A stretch of 8,868 nt of DNA from RQOF01 sp964394475 (GTDB lineage Bacteria > Calditrichota > Calditrichia > RBG-13-44-9), in assembly GCA_964394475.1 (NCBI GenBank), contig CAYMXZ010000146.1, positions 1-8,868 of the forward strand, given 5' to 3'. The position numbers and the translations under genes were made by a program. The notes under the pieces are model-generated. The model was given only the letters and a program-made list of their open reading frames with translations. It did not search any database and was not told where the DNA came from. Shown one piece after another: positions 1 to 7,700 of the stretch (the stretch's first letter is position 1; every line of letters begins with the position of its first letter).

Positions 1-290
1 TCAACTTCCGCCCCCACCAGGTTGATATGGGAAGTAAGCAGTTCCAGTTTGGGTACTTTGTTGGAATTCAATGCCGACTCCACTGACTCTCGATTAATGA
101 TGATATCGTAGATACTGGTATTCAGCGACCGAGAGTCGATTCCCAGAACCGATGTGGCATTGGCTTGCGGATCGATATCAATAAGTAAAGTTTTTTTTTC
201 CGCGATGGCCAGACAGGAGGCTAGATTCACGGCGGTGGTTGTTTTGCCTACCCCACCCTTTTGATTCGCAATCGCAATCGTTTTCGCCAT
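1..290 (-). CDS. parA: ParA/Soj-type chromosome-partitioning ATPase, N-terminal part (cut by window edge)
   Basis: Translating the minus strand from the ATG at 288-290 gives 96 complete codons that run off the left edge without a stop. The protein starts MAKTIAIANQKGGVGKTTTA. KGGVGKTT (residues 11-18) is the deviant Walker A motif of the ParA/MinD family, with the signature lysine K11 and the P-loop lysine K16. DIDPQAN (38-44) is the Walker A'/switch I segment, and a typical NLVGAEV stretch ends the visible part. ParA ATPases dimerise on ATP, bind DNA non-specifically and move ParB-bound origin DNA; chromosomal and plasmid members look alike here. Family length is about 250-260 residues, so roughly a third is visible. 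ParB, its usual partner, would lie outside the window if present. The start is fixed by homology, because no Shine-Dalgarno sequence precedes it. A run of nine A residues (coding sense) covers residues 31-34. The family call is secure; Soj versus another ParA-like protein is less so. Confidence 0.93.
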   Translation of the reverse strand, partial: MAKTIAIANQKGGVGKTTTAVNLASCLAIAEKKTLLIDIDPQANATSVLGIDSRSLNTSIYDIIINRESVESALNSNKVPKLELLTSHINLVGAEV

Positions 291-321
291 GAGAATATAA
301 AATCGTTATTTAAGCTTTCGA

Positions 322-349
322 ATTTAAATGACAGTCTAAATAAAATCAA
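322..349 (-). promoter_or_regulatory. Possible sigma70-like promoter for parA
   Basis: In the 166-base gap between pckG and parA, the minus strand carries TTGATT (344-349) and TTAAAT (322-327) separated by 16 bases, about 30 bases before the parA ATG. The match is weak, and the region is so AT-rich that chance hits are expected. The rest of the gap (291-456) shows no gene, no GC-rich hairpin and no recognised operator. FCB bacteria may use different promoter elements, so this is only a candidate. Confidence 0.2.
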
Positions 350-456
350 GATTTTTTCAAAAGCGTTGCCAAGTATTTTTTAGACAACATGTCCTGCTCC
401 ATTTTTTTCTTACCCGCTAATCTTCATTCAAATTTCAGGAAAAAAGTATTGCCGGT

Positions 457-2349
457 TTAATGAATGGTTTTTTCAGCCAGTGTGAAGGGATTGATATATT
501 TCCCAAATTTGCTCATCGCCGCCTGAAGCCGATTCCGCTGGGCTTCCAGTTCAGTAAACACCAGAGAAGGAATATCCAGCAAGTTTCGATAGATTTCACA
601 TATTCGATCTATCTTATTTAAGTTCTCCTGCACACGAATGGTAAATTGCTGCTGATAATCTTCAGGGCGGTAATCTTTATCCAAGACCTGCTGAAACAAC
701 GTCTTCAGAATCTCGTATCTGGGGATCCAGCCAGTAGGGGTTCGTATAGCATCGGTTTGATGATTGACACGTAGTGCCATCCATTTATACCAGATTTTTT
801 TATCATTTTTCTCATTTAAAAATTTACCTGAACTGTCCAACAAGAAATAATTTACCGCAAAAATTTTGGGGGCCGTCGGCAAGTCGTTTCCAAAATTTAA
901 ATTGTTCTGGATATATTTTCCGATAGATATGGAGAGAAAATCGAGATTGGACATGGGATTAAATTCCCGCACTCCTACTTTTCCGAGAGTCGCCGCCGTT
1001 GTCTCAGATTCCAGAGCGGCTCCTTTGGTAATTATTCCATGATTCCAGTTGAAAGCTTCCTCTACCGGTACTGAAGTATCCGCATCTCGTCCCCCAAAAA
1101 CTATGCCCCCAATTTTTACTCCCGCGGGATCGTCAGCCAGCGGGTCTAAGTTTTGCATGGCACTCAGTGAAATAGTAAAGCGAGCATTAGGATGTGAGGC
1201 CGGAATTTCTTTTCCTGCGGCATCTGTTTTTCCGGGATACCACTCTCCCGAATGATTGCGTCCCTTCGCCGGTATCGGTTGATCCTTTCCTACCCAGAAG
1301 GGCTGTCCATCCGGAGTAATGAGAACGTTCGAAAAAATAACTTCATTCGGTGAATGCAGGGCTTTCCATTGGATGGGATCATCCTTGGAGTTTATCCCCA
1401 TAATTATGCCGAAAATTCCTTTCTCTACATTAACTGCCCGAACTTCCTGATTAATTTTTCGCAGATAGGCGATATCATCACCCACAATGGTCTCACCTTC
1501 TAACATGGCCGTAGAAGTTTTTCCGCATAAAGAAGGGAAAGCACCAGTAAAATAAGTCACCTGATTCTGAGGACCATGAACACCCATGATCAGCATATGT
1601 TCAGTGAGCCATCCTTCCTGAGAACCCCGATGAATAGCCAGACGCATGGCCAGTTTTTTAAGTCCAATGGAATTCCCGCCGTATTGCGTGTTCGTACTAT
1701 AGACAATTTCATCCTCCAGATCGATATAAACTCGCCGCTGATTGAGATTCTTGCAGGTCTTTCGATCATCCAGTTCACCCTGCGAATGAACAAATTTCAG
1801 AAATCGCGCCCGGCTGCCTTGCCGAATAAACTCCTGATAACCCGGACGATATAACAGATCCTCACTGTGTGCCACATAGGCTGAATCGGTTAGCTGTAAC
1901 GCTGGAATAGAAAAATCAGAATTGGTTGGTCCCAGACAAAAAAAACAAACTAATAATTCTCTCCCTTGCATGATATTCTGCAGGATCTGATGAATTTCTT
2001 TTAAGGCAGGTTCTCGGTCCAGGGTGGAAATGAATTTATCCAGCTTTTTTCCCCTGGAAAGAAGAATAGCCGTATTTTTTTTGTCCCGCGCTTGATCATA
2101 GTAATTATCAAAATGGACGGTGTGACCTTCCATAGATAATTTTTCCTCTTCTCCATCCTGTTTTGCTTTCTCCCGGATATATTGAAAATCAGCTGGTTCA
2201 TCCGCACAGACAAATACCCGAGCCGGATTAAGAAGAGCAATATATTTTGCTAAAAACTCATTTAGAGAGGAATTCCCAATTTTCTGCACTTTGCGAAAAT
2301 TTTCCTCTCCCATTCTTTCTCGTAAAAAATCGTTATTTTGATCAGACAT
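457..2349 (-). CDS. pckG: Phosphoenolpyruvate carboxykinase (GTP type, archaeal-like subgroup)
   Basis: This cytosolic enzyme interconverts oxaloacetate + GTP and PEP + CO2 + GDP, linking the TCA cycle to gluconeogenesis. At 630 residues it has normal GTP-PEPCK length. Visible motifs, in order: YGGNS with K231/K232 (223-232); EGWLTEHMLIMG (245-256) with metal-ligand histidine H251; the P-loop FPSLCGKTST (271-280) with the family's reactive cysteine C275 and K277; kinase-2 GDDIAY (290-295) with D291/D292; HPNARF (386-391), whose R390 matches the substrate arginine; FGGR (418-421); and EAFNWNHG (431-438). All catalytic residues I can align are present. The subgroup differs from animal and proteobacterial enzymes: FGIIMGINSKDDP (313-325) replaces FGVAPGTS, and the WPGF guanine-pocket loop is not recognisable near 512-518. 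From memory, Thermococcales enzymes share several of these features. The ATG is supported by GAGG seven bases upstream. A 217-base gap upstream suggests its own promoter. GTP specificity is inferred, not shown. Confidence 0.95.
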   Translation of the reverse strand: MSDQNNDFLRERMGEENFRKVQKIGNSSLNEFLAKYIALLNPARVFVCADEPADFQYIREKAKQDGEEEKLSMEGHTVHFDNYYDQARDKKNTAILLSRGKKLDKFISTLDREPALKEIHQILQNIMQGRELLVCFFCLGPTNSDFSIPALQLTDSAYVAHSEDLLYRPGYQEFIRQGSRARFLKFVHSQGELDDRKTCKNLNQRRVYIDLEDEIVYSTNTQYGGNSIGLKKLAMRLAIHRGSQEGWLTEHMLIMGVHGPQNQVTYFTGAFPSLCGKTSTAMLEGETIVGDDIAYLRKINQEVRAVNVEKGIFGIIMGINSKDDPIQWKALHSPNEVIFSNVLITPDGQPFWVGKDQPIPAKGRNHSGEWYPGKTDAAGKEIPASHPNARFTISLSAMQNLDPLADDPAGVKIGGIVFGGRDADTSVPVEEAFNWNHGIITKGAALESETTAATLGKVGVREFNPMSNLDFLSISIGKYIQNNLNFGNDLPTAPKIFAVNYFLLDSSGKFLNEKNDKKIWYKWMALRVNHQTDAIRTPTGWIPRYEILKTLFQQVLDKDYRPEDYQQQFTIRVQENLNKIDRICEIYRNLLDIPSLVFTELEAQRNRLQAAMSKFGKYINPFTLAEKTIH

Positions 2350-2356
2350 TTTTTAT

Positions 2357-2360
2357 CCTC
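2357..2360 (-). promoter_or_regulatory. Ribosome binding site of pckG
   Basis: GAGG on the minus strand lies seven bases before the ATG at 2347-2349. It supports that ATG as the pckG start. It is one of only two clear Shine-Dalgarno sequences in the window. Confidence 0.6.
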
Positions 2361-2421
2361 ATGAGTCTCGAATGGATTTATTTAACACCTTCAGTAAGCC
2401 AAAAATTTACGAATATGATAA

Positions 2422-2443
2422 TTTTATTATTTTCATAATAAAA
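2422..2443. repeat. AT-only inverted repeat upstream of pckG
   Basis: On the plus strand TTTTATTAT (2422-2430) is followed by TTTC and then ATAATAAAA (2435-2443), a perfect 9-base inverted repeat with a 4-base loop. It overlaps the candidate pckG -10 element. Reading on the minus strand, the T-run comes before the stem rather than after it, so it is not an intrinsic terminator for the upstream Smr gene. It could be a binding site for a dimeric regulator, or simply a product of the AT-rich composition. Confidence 0.4.
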
Positions 2444-2464
2444 AAAAATTCTCCCTGAAAGCAA
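2435..2464 (-). promoter_or_regulatory. Candidate pckG promoter with TTGCTT / TATTAT elements
   Basis: On the minus strand, TTGCTT (2459-2464) and TATTAT (2435-2440) are 18 bases apart, about 86 bases upstream of the pckG ATG. The spacer holds an eight-T run, which could bend the DNA. The 217-base gap between the Smr gene and pckG (2350-2566) contains no gene I can support, so a promoter there is expected. The match is to the general sigma70 consensus; FCB promoter elements can differ. Confidence 0.3.
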
Positions 2465-2566
2465 CCTGGAAAAAACAAATAATCATTCCTCATCAACGAA
2501 GTGGATCGGGTATGTATGATATGAAGGAAAATCGCCTTTTGTTGCTGCTTTGTCTAATTGATAATT

Positions 2567-2857
2567 TCACTCTTTCCTTCTGGCTCTCAGACTGACAATC
2601 GTTGCCCCCCAGGAACCGCCACTTCCACCCTCCTGCCAGTAATCGATCACCCGCGGGTCTTTTTCCAATAAAGCGTGTACCAATCGCCGTAAAGTTCCTG
2701 TTCCCTTGCCGTGGATAATCCGTATCTGAAGCAACCCGCGTTCTTGGCAGACTGAAATATATTCAGAAATGAGATCTTTTATTTCCCGGGGCTGGAAAGT
2801 ATGAAGATCAAGCACACCATCAATTGGATAGGGAACAATTTTGTCATCTATATTCAT
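2567..2857 (-). CDS. Stand-alone Smr-domain protein (small MutS-related, likely nuclease or nucleic-acid binding)
   Basis: The 96-residue protein is almost entirely one Smr domain, the module also found at the C-terminus of MutS2. Motifs visible in order are LDLHTF (16-21, the LDLHG-like motif), IIHGKGTGTLR (47-57, matching the family's HGKGTGxLR) and GGSWGATIV (80-88, matching GGxGATIV). Characterised Smr domains bind DNA or RNA, and several have endonuclease activity. The histidines H19 and H49 and the glycine-rich core of the active family are present. No MutS ATPase, KOW or DUF2027 region is attached. The ATG is the only plausible start in this open frame; only a weak AGG lies just upstream. 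The gene is 78 bases downstream of the protease gene and on the same strand, so co-transcription is possible. Its target cannot be read from the sequence. Confidence 0.88.
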   Translation of the reverse strand: MNIDDKIVPYPIDGVLDLHTFQPREIKDLISEYISVCQERGLLQIRIIHGKGTGTLRRLVHALLEKDPRVIDYWQEGGSGGSWGATIVSLRARRKE

Positions 2858-2935
2858 AACCTGACCGCGACTTACTAAATCCGAGTTTTCAAATATGAAA
2901 AAAAACAGAAAATTTTATGAAGAACACCCCGGATG

Positions 2936-4693
2936 CTATTTCAGAAACAAAGCCTTTTGAACCAGACGGAATTCTCCAGCAGTTAAAGTGATATAGTACA
3001 TACCAGAACTGAATTGCACCGCATTCCATGCCTGCTGATGTTTGCCAGCCGGCAATACTCCCTTGAACAGTATGTGTACTAATTCTCCCGCCGCATTATA
3101 GATGGCAATCTGAATCTCTGCGCTTTGAGGAAGTTCATAACTAATAGTCGTTCGCGGATTAAAAGGATTGGGATAATTGGCATAAAGAATAAAGTTATTG
3201 GAAACCGGCGCAGGAATTGTGCGATGCGAAGTGACCTGAAAAGCGGCAGCATAGGCATCGATAATTCCCCAACCATATGCATTATCCGGATTTGCATTTC
3301 TGCTGGCGGTATGGCGCAGGGCGTCTAACACTTGCATGTTGGTAAAGGTCGGATTCACCTGCCACACCAGAGCGGCGGCAGCCGCCGCCAACGGACAGGA
3401 AAGTGAAGTCCCACTCACATTCCAATACTGAGCACTATCGTATGGACTGGCACAAAGGGTTCCCGACCCACGGGCCATCACATCCGGTTTTATCCGACCA
3501 TCGACCGTTGGTCCCATGGAACTAAAAAACGATCGACTTCCCGATTCTGTTACCGAGCCGACTGCCATCACGCTATCACCATCGGCTGGAGCAATTAAAG
3601 TATTTTGCGGAGGAGTAGCCGCTCCTTCATTGCCGGCTGAATTTACCACCAATATCCCCCGGCTGGCCGCGATGTCAGCTCCTTTGGTAACAATTGTCGT
3701 ATTTCCATCCATGTCTTGCCAGGTGTAATTCGTATCCGGATAGGTAAACTCATTGAGATATCCCAGCGAACTGCTGATGATGTCAGCTCCCAAACTATCC
3801 GCCCATTCTGCTCCGGCAATCCAGGCGTCCTCTTCAATATGTCGCTCCCACTCTGTATTTTCTGTTTTCGCTAAAATAAAATCTGCTCCAAACGCCGGTC
3901 CAATTAAAAATCCTTCTTTAAAACCAGCCAGAGCACTCAAGGTATATGTCCCATGATCCCCACTGCCCATTTGTCCCGGTTCATCCCATACAATACTATC
4001 TCCATTCACAAAATCCCAGGTAGCCAGAATATTCAAATGACGCAACGCCTCATGTTCTAAATTATTAAAGCCTGCATCCAGCATGGCGATCAATACTCCG
4101 CTTCCATCATATCCCAAATTATGTAAGGGAATAACATTGATTTGATTATTCTGGGCATAGGACTGTCCGTAATTCAGGGAATCGGTTTGACCTTTAAGCA
4201 TCGTCGGTTCACTGGCTGGCTGAATATCCTGAATGGGTGATTCCGCGTCGGCTACAAATACAACATCCACTTTTTTAACAAATGGCAACTCAGTTATTTG
4301 TTTTAAAGCACCGGCTGTTACATCGGCAGAGATGGCATTAAGCCAGCGTGACTTCTGCCGGATTTTCACGACCAGCGGTTTCAGCTCAGTAAGATATTCT
4401 CTGCAGATGGGTATATCGTATTCATCGACCAATCGCTGACCAGCCAGTGCTTGTCGCCATCGTCTATTTCGTGCTCTGGGAAGTAAGCGCTGTTGAACAT
4501 CAGCGAGTTTCTGCTCCGAGATCATCCCTTTGTCGGTGAAATAAATCCACACCGGATAAATTGCCGCTTCGTTTGCGTGTGCCATTTTGGTTTGCAAGCG
4601 ATGACTTAATTTATCGGTTGTCTGAGAGTAACTGCTTCCACCGATCAGAAAAAGGATAAAAACGGCTATCACATCTATTTTGCTTCGCTTCAT
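2936..4693 (-). CDS. Secreted subtilisin-family (S8) serine protease with C-terminal T9SS/FlgD-like sorting domain
   Basis: The protein has 585 residues if the ATG at 4691-4693 is used. That start has GGAG five bases upstream and gives a classic signal peptide: MKRSK, a hydrophobic stretch (6-17), then SSYS|Q with predicted cleavage after S23. An in-frame ATG six codons earlier (4709-4711) has no ribosome site. Residues ~45-145 look like an inhibitor-like propeptide (PVWIYFTDKG; WLNAISADVTAGAL). The catalytic domain (~190-490) shows Asp in IAMLDAGF (D206), His in GDHGTYT (H247), oxyanion Asn in NSAGNEG (N355) and Ser in GTSLSCP (S430). The tail carries YPNPFNPRTTISYELP (507-522) and ends at ALFLK, a roughly 85-residue domain of the type used for type IX export or surface attachment in FCB bacteria. 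All four key residues are intact, so it should be active. The substrate is unknown; nutrient scavenging or protein processing is likely. Neighbours give no clue. Confidence 0.92.
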   Translation of the reverse strand: MKRSKIDVIAVFILFLIGGSSYSQTTDKLSHRLQTKMAHANEAAIYPVWIYFTDKGMISEQKLADVQQRLLPRARNRRWRQALAGQRLVDEYDIPICREYLTELKPLVVKIRQKSRWLNAISADVTAGALKQITELPFVKKVDVVFVADAESPIQDIQPASEPTMLKGQTDSLNYGQSYAQNNQINVIPLHNLGYDGSGVLIAMLDAGFNNLEHEALRHLNILATWDFVNGDSIVWDEPGQMGSGDHGTYTLSALAGFKEGFLIGPAFGADFILAKTENTEWERHIEEDAWIAGAEWADSLGADIISSSLGYLNEFTYPDTNYTWQDMDGNTTIVTKGADIAASRGILVVNSAGNEGAATPPQNTLIAPADGDSVMAVGSVTESGSRSFFSSMGPTVDGRIKPDVMARGSGTLCASPYDSAQYWNVSGTSLSCPLAAAAAALVWQVNPTFTNMQVLDALRHTASRNANPDNAYGWGIIDAYAAAFQVTSHRTIPAPVSNNFILYANYPNPFNPRTTISYELPQSAEIQIAIYNAAGELVHILFKGVLPAGKHQQAWNAVQFSSGMYYITLTAGEFRLVQKALFLK

Positions 4694-4698
4694 ATCAG

Positions 4699-4702
4699 CT
4701 CC
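4699..4702 (-). promoter_or_regulatory. Ribosome binding site that decides the protease start
   Basis: GGAG on the minus strand is five bases before the ATG at 4691-4693 and lies inside the longer reading frame that opens at 4711. Nothing similar precedes the 4711 ATG. The shorter start also places the positively charged MKRSK at the very N-terminus, as a signal peptide requires. Confidence 0.7.
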
Positions 4703-4736
4703 AGATTTCATTCATTAATTTTGAGAATTATTTACA

Positions 4737-4771
4737 GAGATTCATCGGCCTGTTAAGAATAACCGATTCTC
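4737..4771. other. Imperfect hairpin between smc and the protease gene
   Basis: On the plus strand GAGA-TTC-ATCGG (4737-4748) can pair with CCGATTCTC (4763-4771), giving a 9-base-pair stem with a 3-base bulge and a 14-base loop. It overlaps the smc stop codon. No T-run follows on the minus strand, so it does not fit an intrinsic terminator. It could attenuate read-through, stabilise the smc mRNA end, or be chance. Confidence 0.25.
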
Positions 4772-7700
4772 AATCAAAGCGTACCGAGACTACCTTACTC
4801 ACTCCCGGTTCTTCCATAGTGATTCCGTACATCGCCTGGGCGGCTTGCATGGTCATCTTATTATGGGTAACCAGAATAAACTGAGTTTGTTTTGAAAACT
4901 CCTTTAGGGCATGGGTATAACGGGCAATATTGACATCATCCAGAGGGGCATCAACCTCGTCCAGAATACAGAAGGGACTGGGTTTATAGAGATAGATGGC
5001 AAAAAGCAATGAGATGGCAGTAAGCGTTTTTTCACCGGCCGATAGCAGGCTTAAAGTCGTTAAGCGCTTTCCTTTGATATGGACGATGATATCTATATTC
5101 GCTTCTAATGGATCACTATTTTCTATTAACTGCAGTTCAGCTTCCCCGCCTTCAAAAAATTTGCCGAACACGCTCTTAAAATTGTTGTTTATTTTTTCAA
5201 AGGTCTCCATAAACAATTGTCGGGCCGTCTTATTTAATTTGGAAATCGTCTCCAGTAATTCTGTTTTTGCCTTCAACAGATCAGATTGCTGAGTCTTTAA
5301 AAAGTCCAAACGTTCCTTCTCTTTATCAAATTCCTTGACAGCCAGCGGATTTACTTCTCCCAGCGCTTCGATGCTTTCACGTAATTTCTGGATTTCGGCC
5401 TGCATCTCTGCTAACGTTATATTTTCCGGAACAGGATTTTCCTGTAACAGCTTATTTAACTCCTCCCCATATTGGGCGGCATACTGTTCCTGCTGAGTAT
5501 TTAACTTGATTTCAATCTCCTGAATCTTCAATTCTAATTCTTTCAGCCGCTCCAGAGACAGATTCCAGCGCCGATGTAATTTCTTGATCTCTTCCTCACG
5601 CGACAGTATCAATGATTTCAAGGACTGATAGTTATTCTCAATTTCTGTTTTCTGTTTTTCAATTTCATCCCGCTGTTTATAACGACCATCAAGATCGGCC
5701 TGCAAAATGCTGTTCTCATGCTGGATGGTTTCAATTATTTTTTGAAAATGCGAAATTTCCAATTGAGCCTGTTCAATTCTGCCGGAAATCTCCTGTTCGG
5801 CTTGCTGAATGAATTCCAGCCGCTGCTGGATCGCTTTGAAATGACTCTGATGTTGAAAATATTTTTCTTGAATCTTCTGAGTCTGCTGAAAAATTTGGCT
5901 AAACTGTTTCTCAACCTCTTCCAGTTCCCGCGACCGGCGTTCTCCCTCAACCTGCAAATGTTGCTCTTTGCTGCTGGCAGATAAAATAACCGGCTGCAGC
6001 AGGTCTTCCTGCTGAGCTAATTCTGCTAACCGGTGATCAATCTGCTGAATTTCATTGCGGATTTCTGCGAGGCGTTCTGCCAGATGATTCACCTCAAACT
6101 TTTCCTGATGATACTGCTGCTCCAGGGAAGAATAATCTTTCAGAAAATCCCTCTGAATTTTCTCTAATTCTTCTATAGCCGTTTTTTTCTGTTGCAAAAC
6201 CTGTTGCTGCCGGGCAAGCTGCTCTTCATTCTCTTGCAAAGCCAGTCGCCATTGTTCCACTTCATCTTGTACCTTAGTCAGCTCGGCTCGACGCCCGGTT
6301 AAATTTAAGACTTGCAGAGTGCTTCCGCCGGTAATCTCCCCCCAATGCCCCACTATTTCTCCTTTCTGGGTGACAAAGCAATAGTCTGGCCATTTCTGCT
6401 GGAGTTCCAGAGCGGTCTGTAAATCGGAAACTATTGCCACTCGATCAAAAAGCAGTTGGAATATTTTCTCAAAACGGGAATCAAACCGTATCACATCCTT
6501 AAGAAAAACCGCCCGGCCATTGAAGATATTAATGGTTGACGGAGACTCCCGTCGAGATGGTATGGATGATAATGGAAGTAAAGTGAGCCGGCCTTTCTTT
6601 TGCTGGCCAATTGCCTCAATAATTTCCTGCGCCACGTCTACCTCTTCCACCACCAAATAGTTGGCAATCGCTTCTAAATAACTTTCCAGGACCGGGCGAT
6701 AGTGCTCCTCGGTATCCACTAAATTGACCAGGGTGTCTACAATTCCTCGATACTGATGACGGTGGGCCATTATATATTGAATGCCATCTGAAAAACCTTC
6801 ATAATTTTCAATCAATCCTTTTAAAAATTGGGCTCGTGATTGTGTTCTTGCCAATTGACCAATCAATTCGCTTTTCTGATTTTCCAGTTTAGCAATTTCA
6901 TCTTCCAGCTGGCTGATTTCCTGCTTCAGCAGTTGAAATTTCTGCTGGTAATTCTCTACCTTCTGCCGGGCGTCCTGTACTTCCTGGGTGAGTTGCTGTA
7001 ATCTGTTTTGTCTATTCTTACTTTCATTCTCCAATTGAACCTGAGAAGTTTTCAGTTTCTCCAAATTCTGGAGCACATTTTGTTTTTCGATGGTGATTCT
7101 CTGATAATTCTCCTTCTCCTGTCCCAGCTGGCGCAATTCGAGTAAATTTAAATCTCGGAATTCCTGGAATCCCTGTCGGGTTGAAGACAATTTCTGTTCA
7201 GCCTGTTGTTGAGCCTGTTGCTGCTGCTGAAATTCCTTTTCTACTTCCGCCAGTGTAAAACTGATAGCTTCTTTTTCCTGAGTGACAGTCATCAATTGTT
7301 GACGATTTTCTTCCAGGCGTTGTTTCAGTTTTGATATTTCCTTCTCACGCTCAGAAATATTTTCCCGGCTGGATTCGATCTTCTGCTCATTTAGTTGCAC
7401 TCTCTGTTGAATATCACGCACCTGAACATCTAAGTCATTTAGATGAGCGGAAATTTGGCGGAACTGGTTTTCCAAATCGACTGCCTTCACCTGCAGCTTT
7501 TCCAGCTCGGCTTCATCCTGAGTCACTTCCTTGCCAAGGCGTTCCCGGGTTTGACGAACCTGTTGGTACTCCTCTCGTAGCGGCAGCAAATCATCTTCAA
7601 AGTTTTTCTTGCGAACCTGGTAAATATACAACTCCTGTCGTCGCAACTCATCTTTATACTGATGATAGCGTCGGGCTTTCCCAACCTGTCGGGAAAGAGA

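Noticed and set aside
346..402. 18-residue minus-strand frame (MEQDMLSKKYLATLLKKS) between pckG and parA
   Set aside because: It has no clear ribosome site and no family resemblance, and a frame this short is expected by chance in an AT-rich gap.
1049..1255. Plus-strand frames inside pckG (also 1576-1854 and 2247-2438)
   Set aside because: They are antisense to PEPCK coding sequence with intact motifs, and none has a plausible ribosome site or domain.
2858..2935. T-run between the protease and Smr genes as a terminator
   Set aside because: The minus strand has eight T in a row, but I find no stable GC-rich stem directly before it.
4694..4711. Longer protease start at the ATG at 4709-4711
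   Set aside because: It has no Shine-Dalgarno and would put six extra residues, including an acidic one, before the signal peptide. The downstream ATG has GGAG at good spacing.
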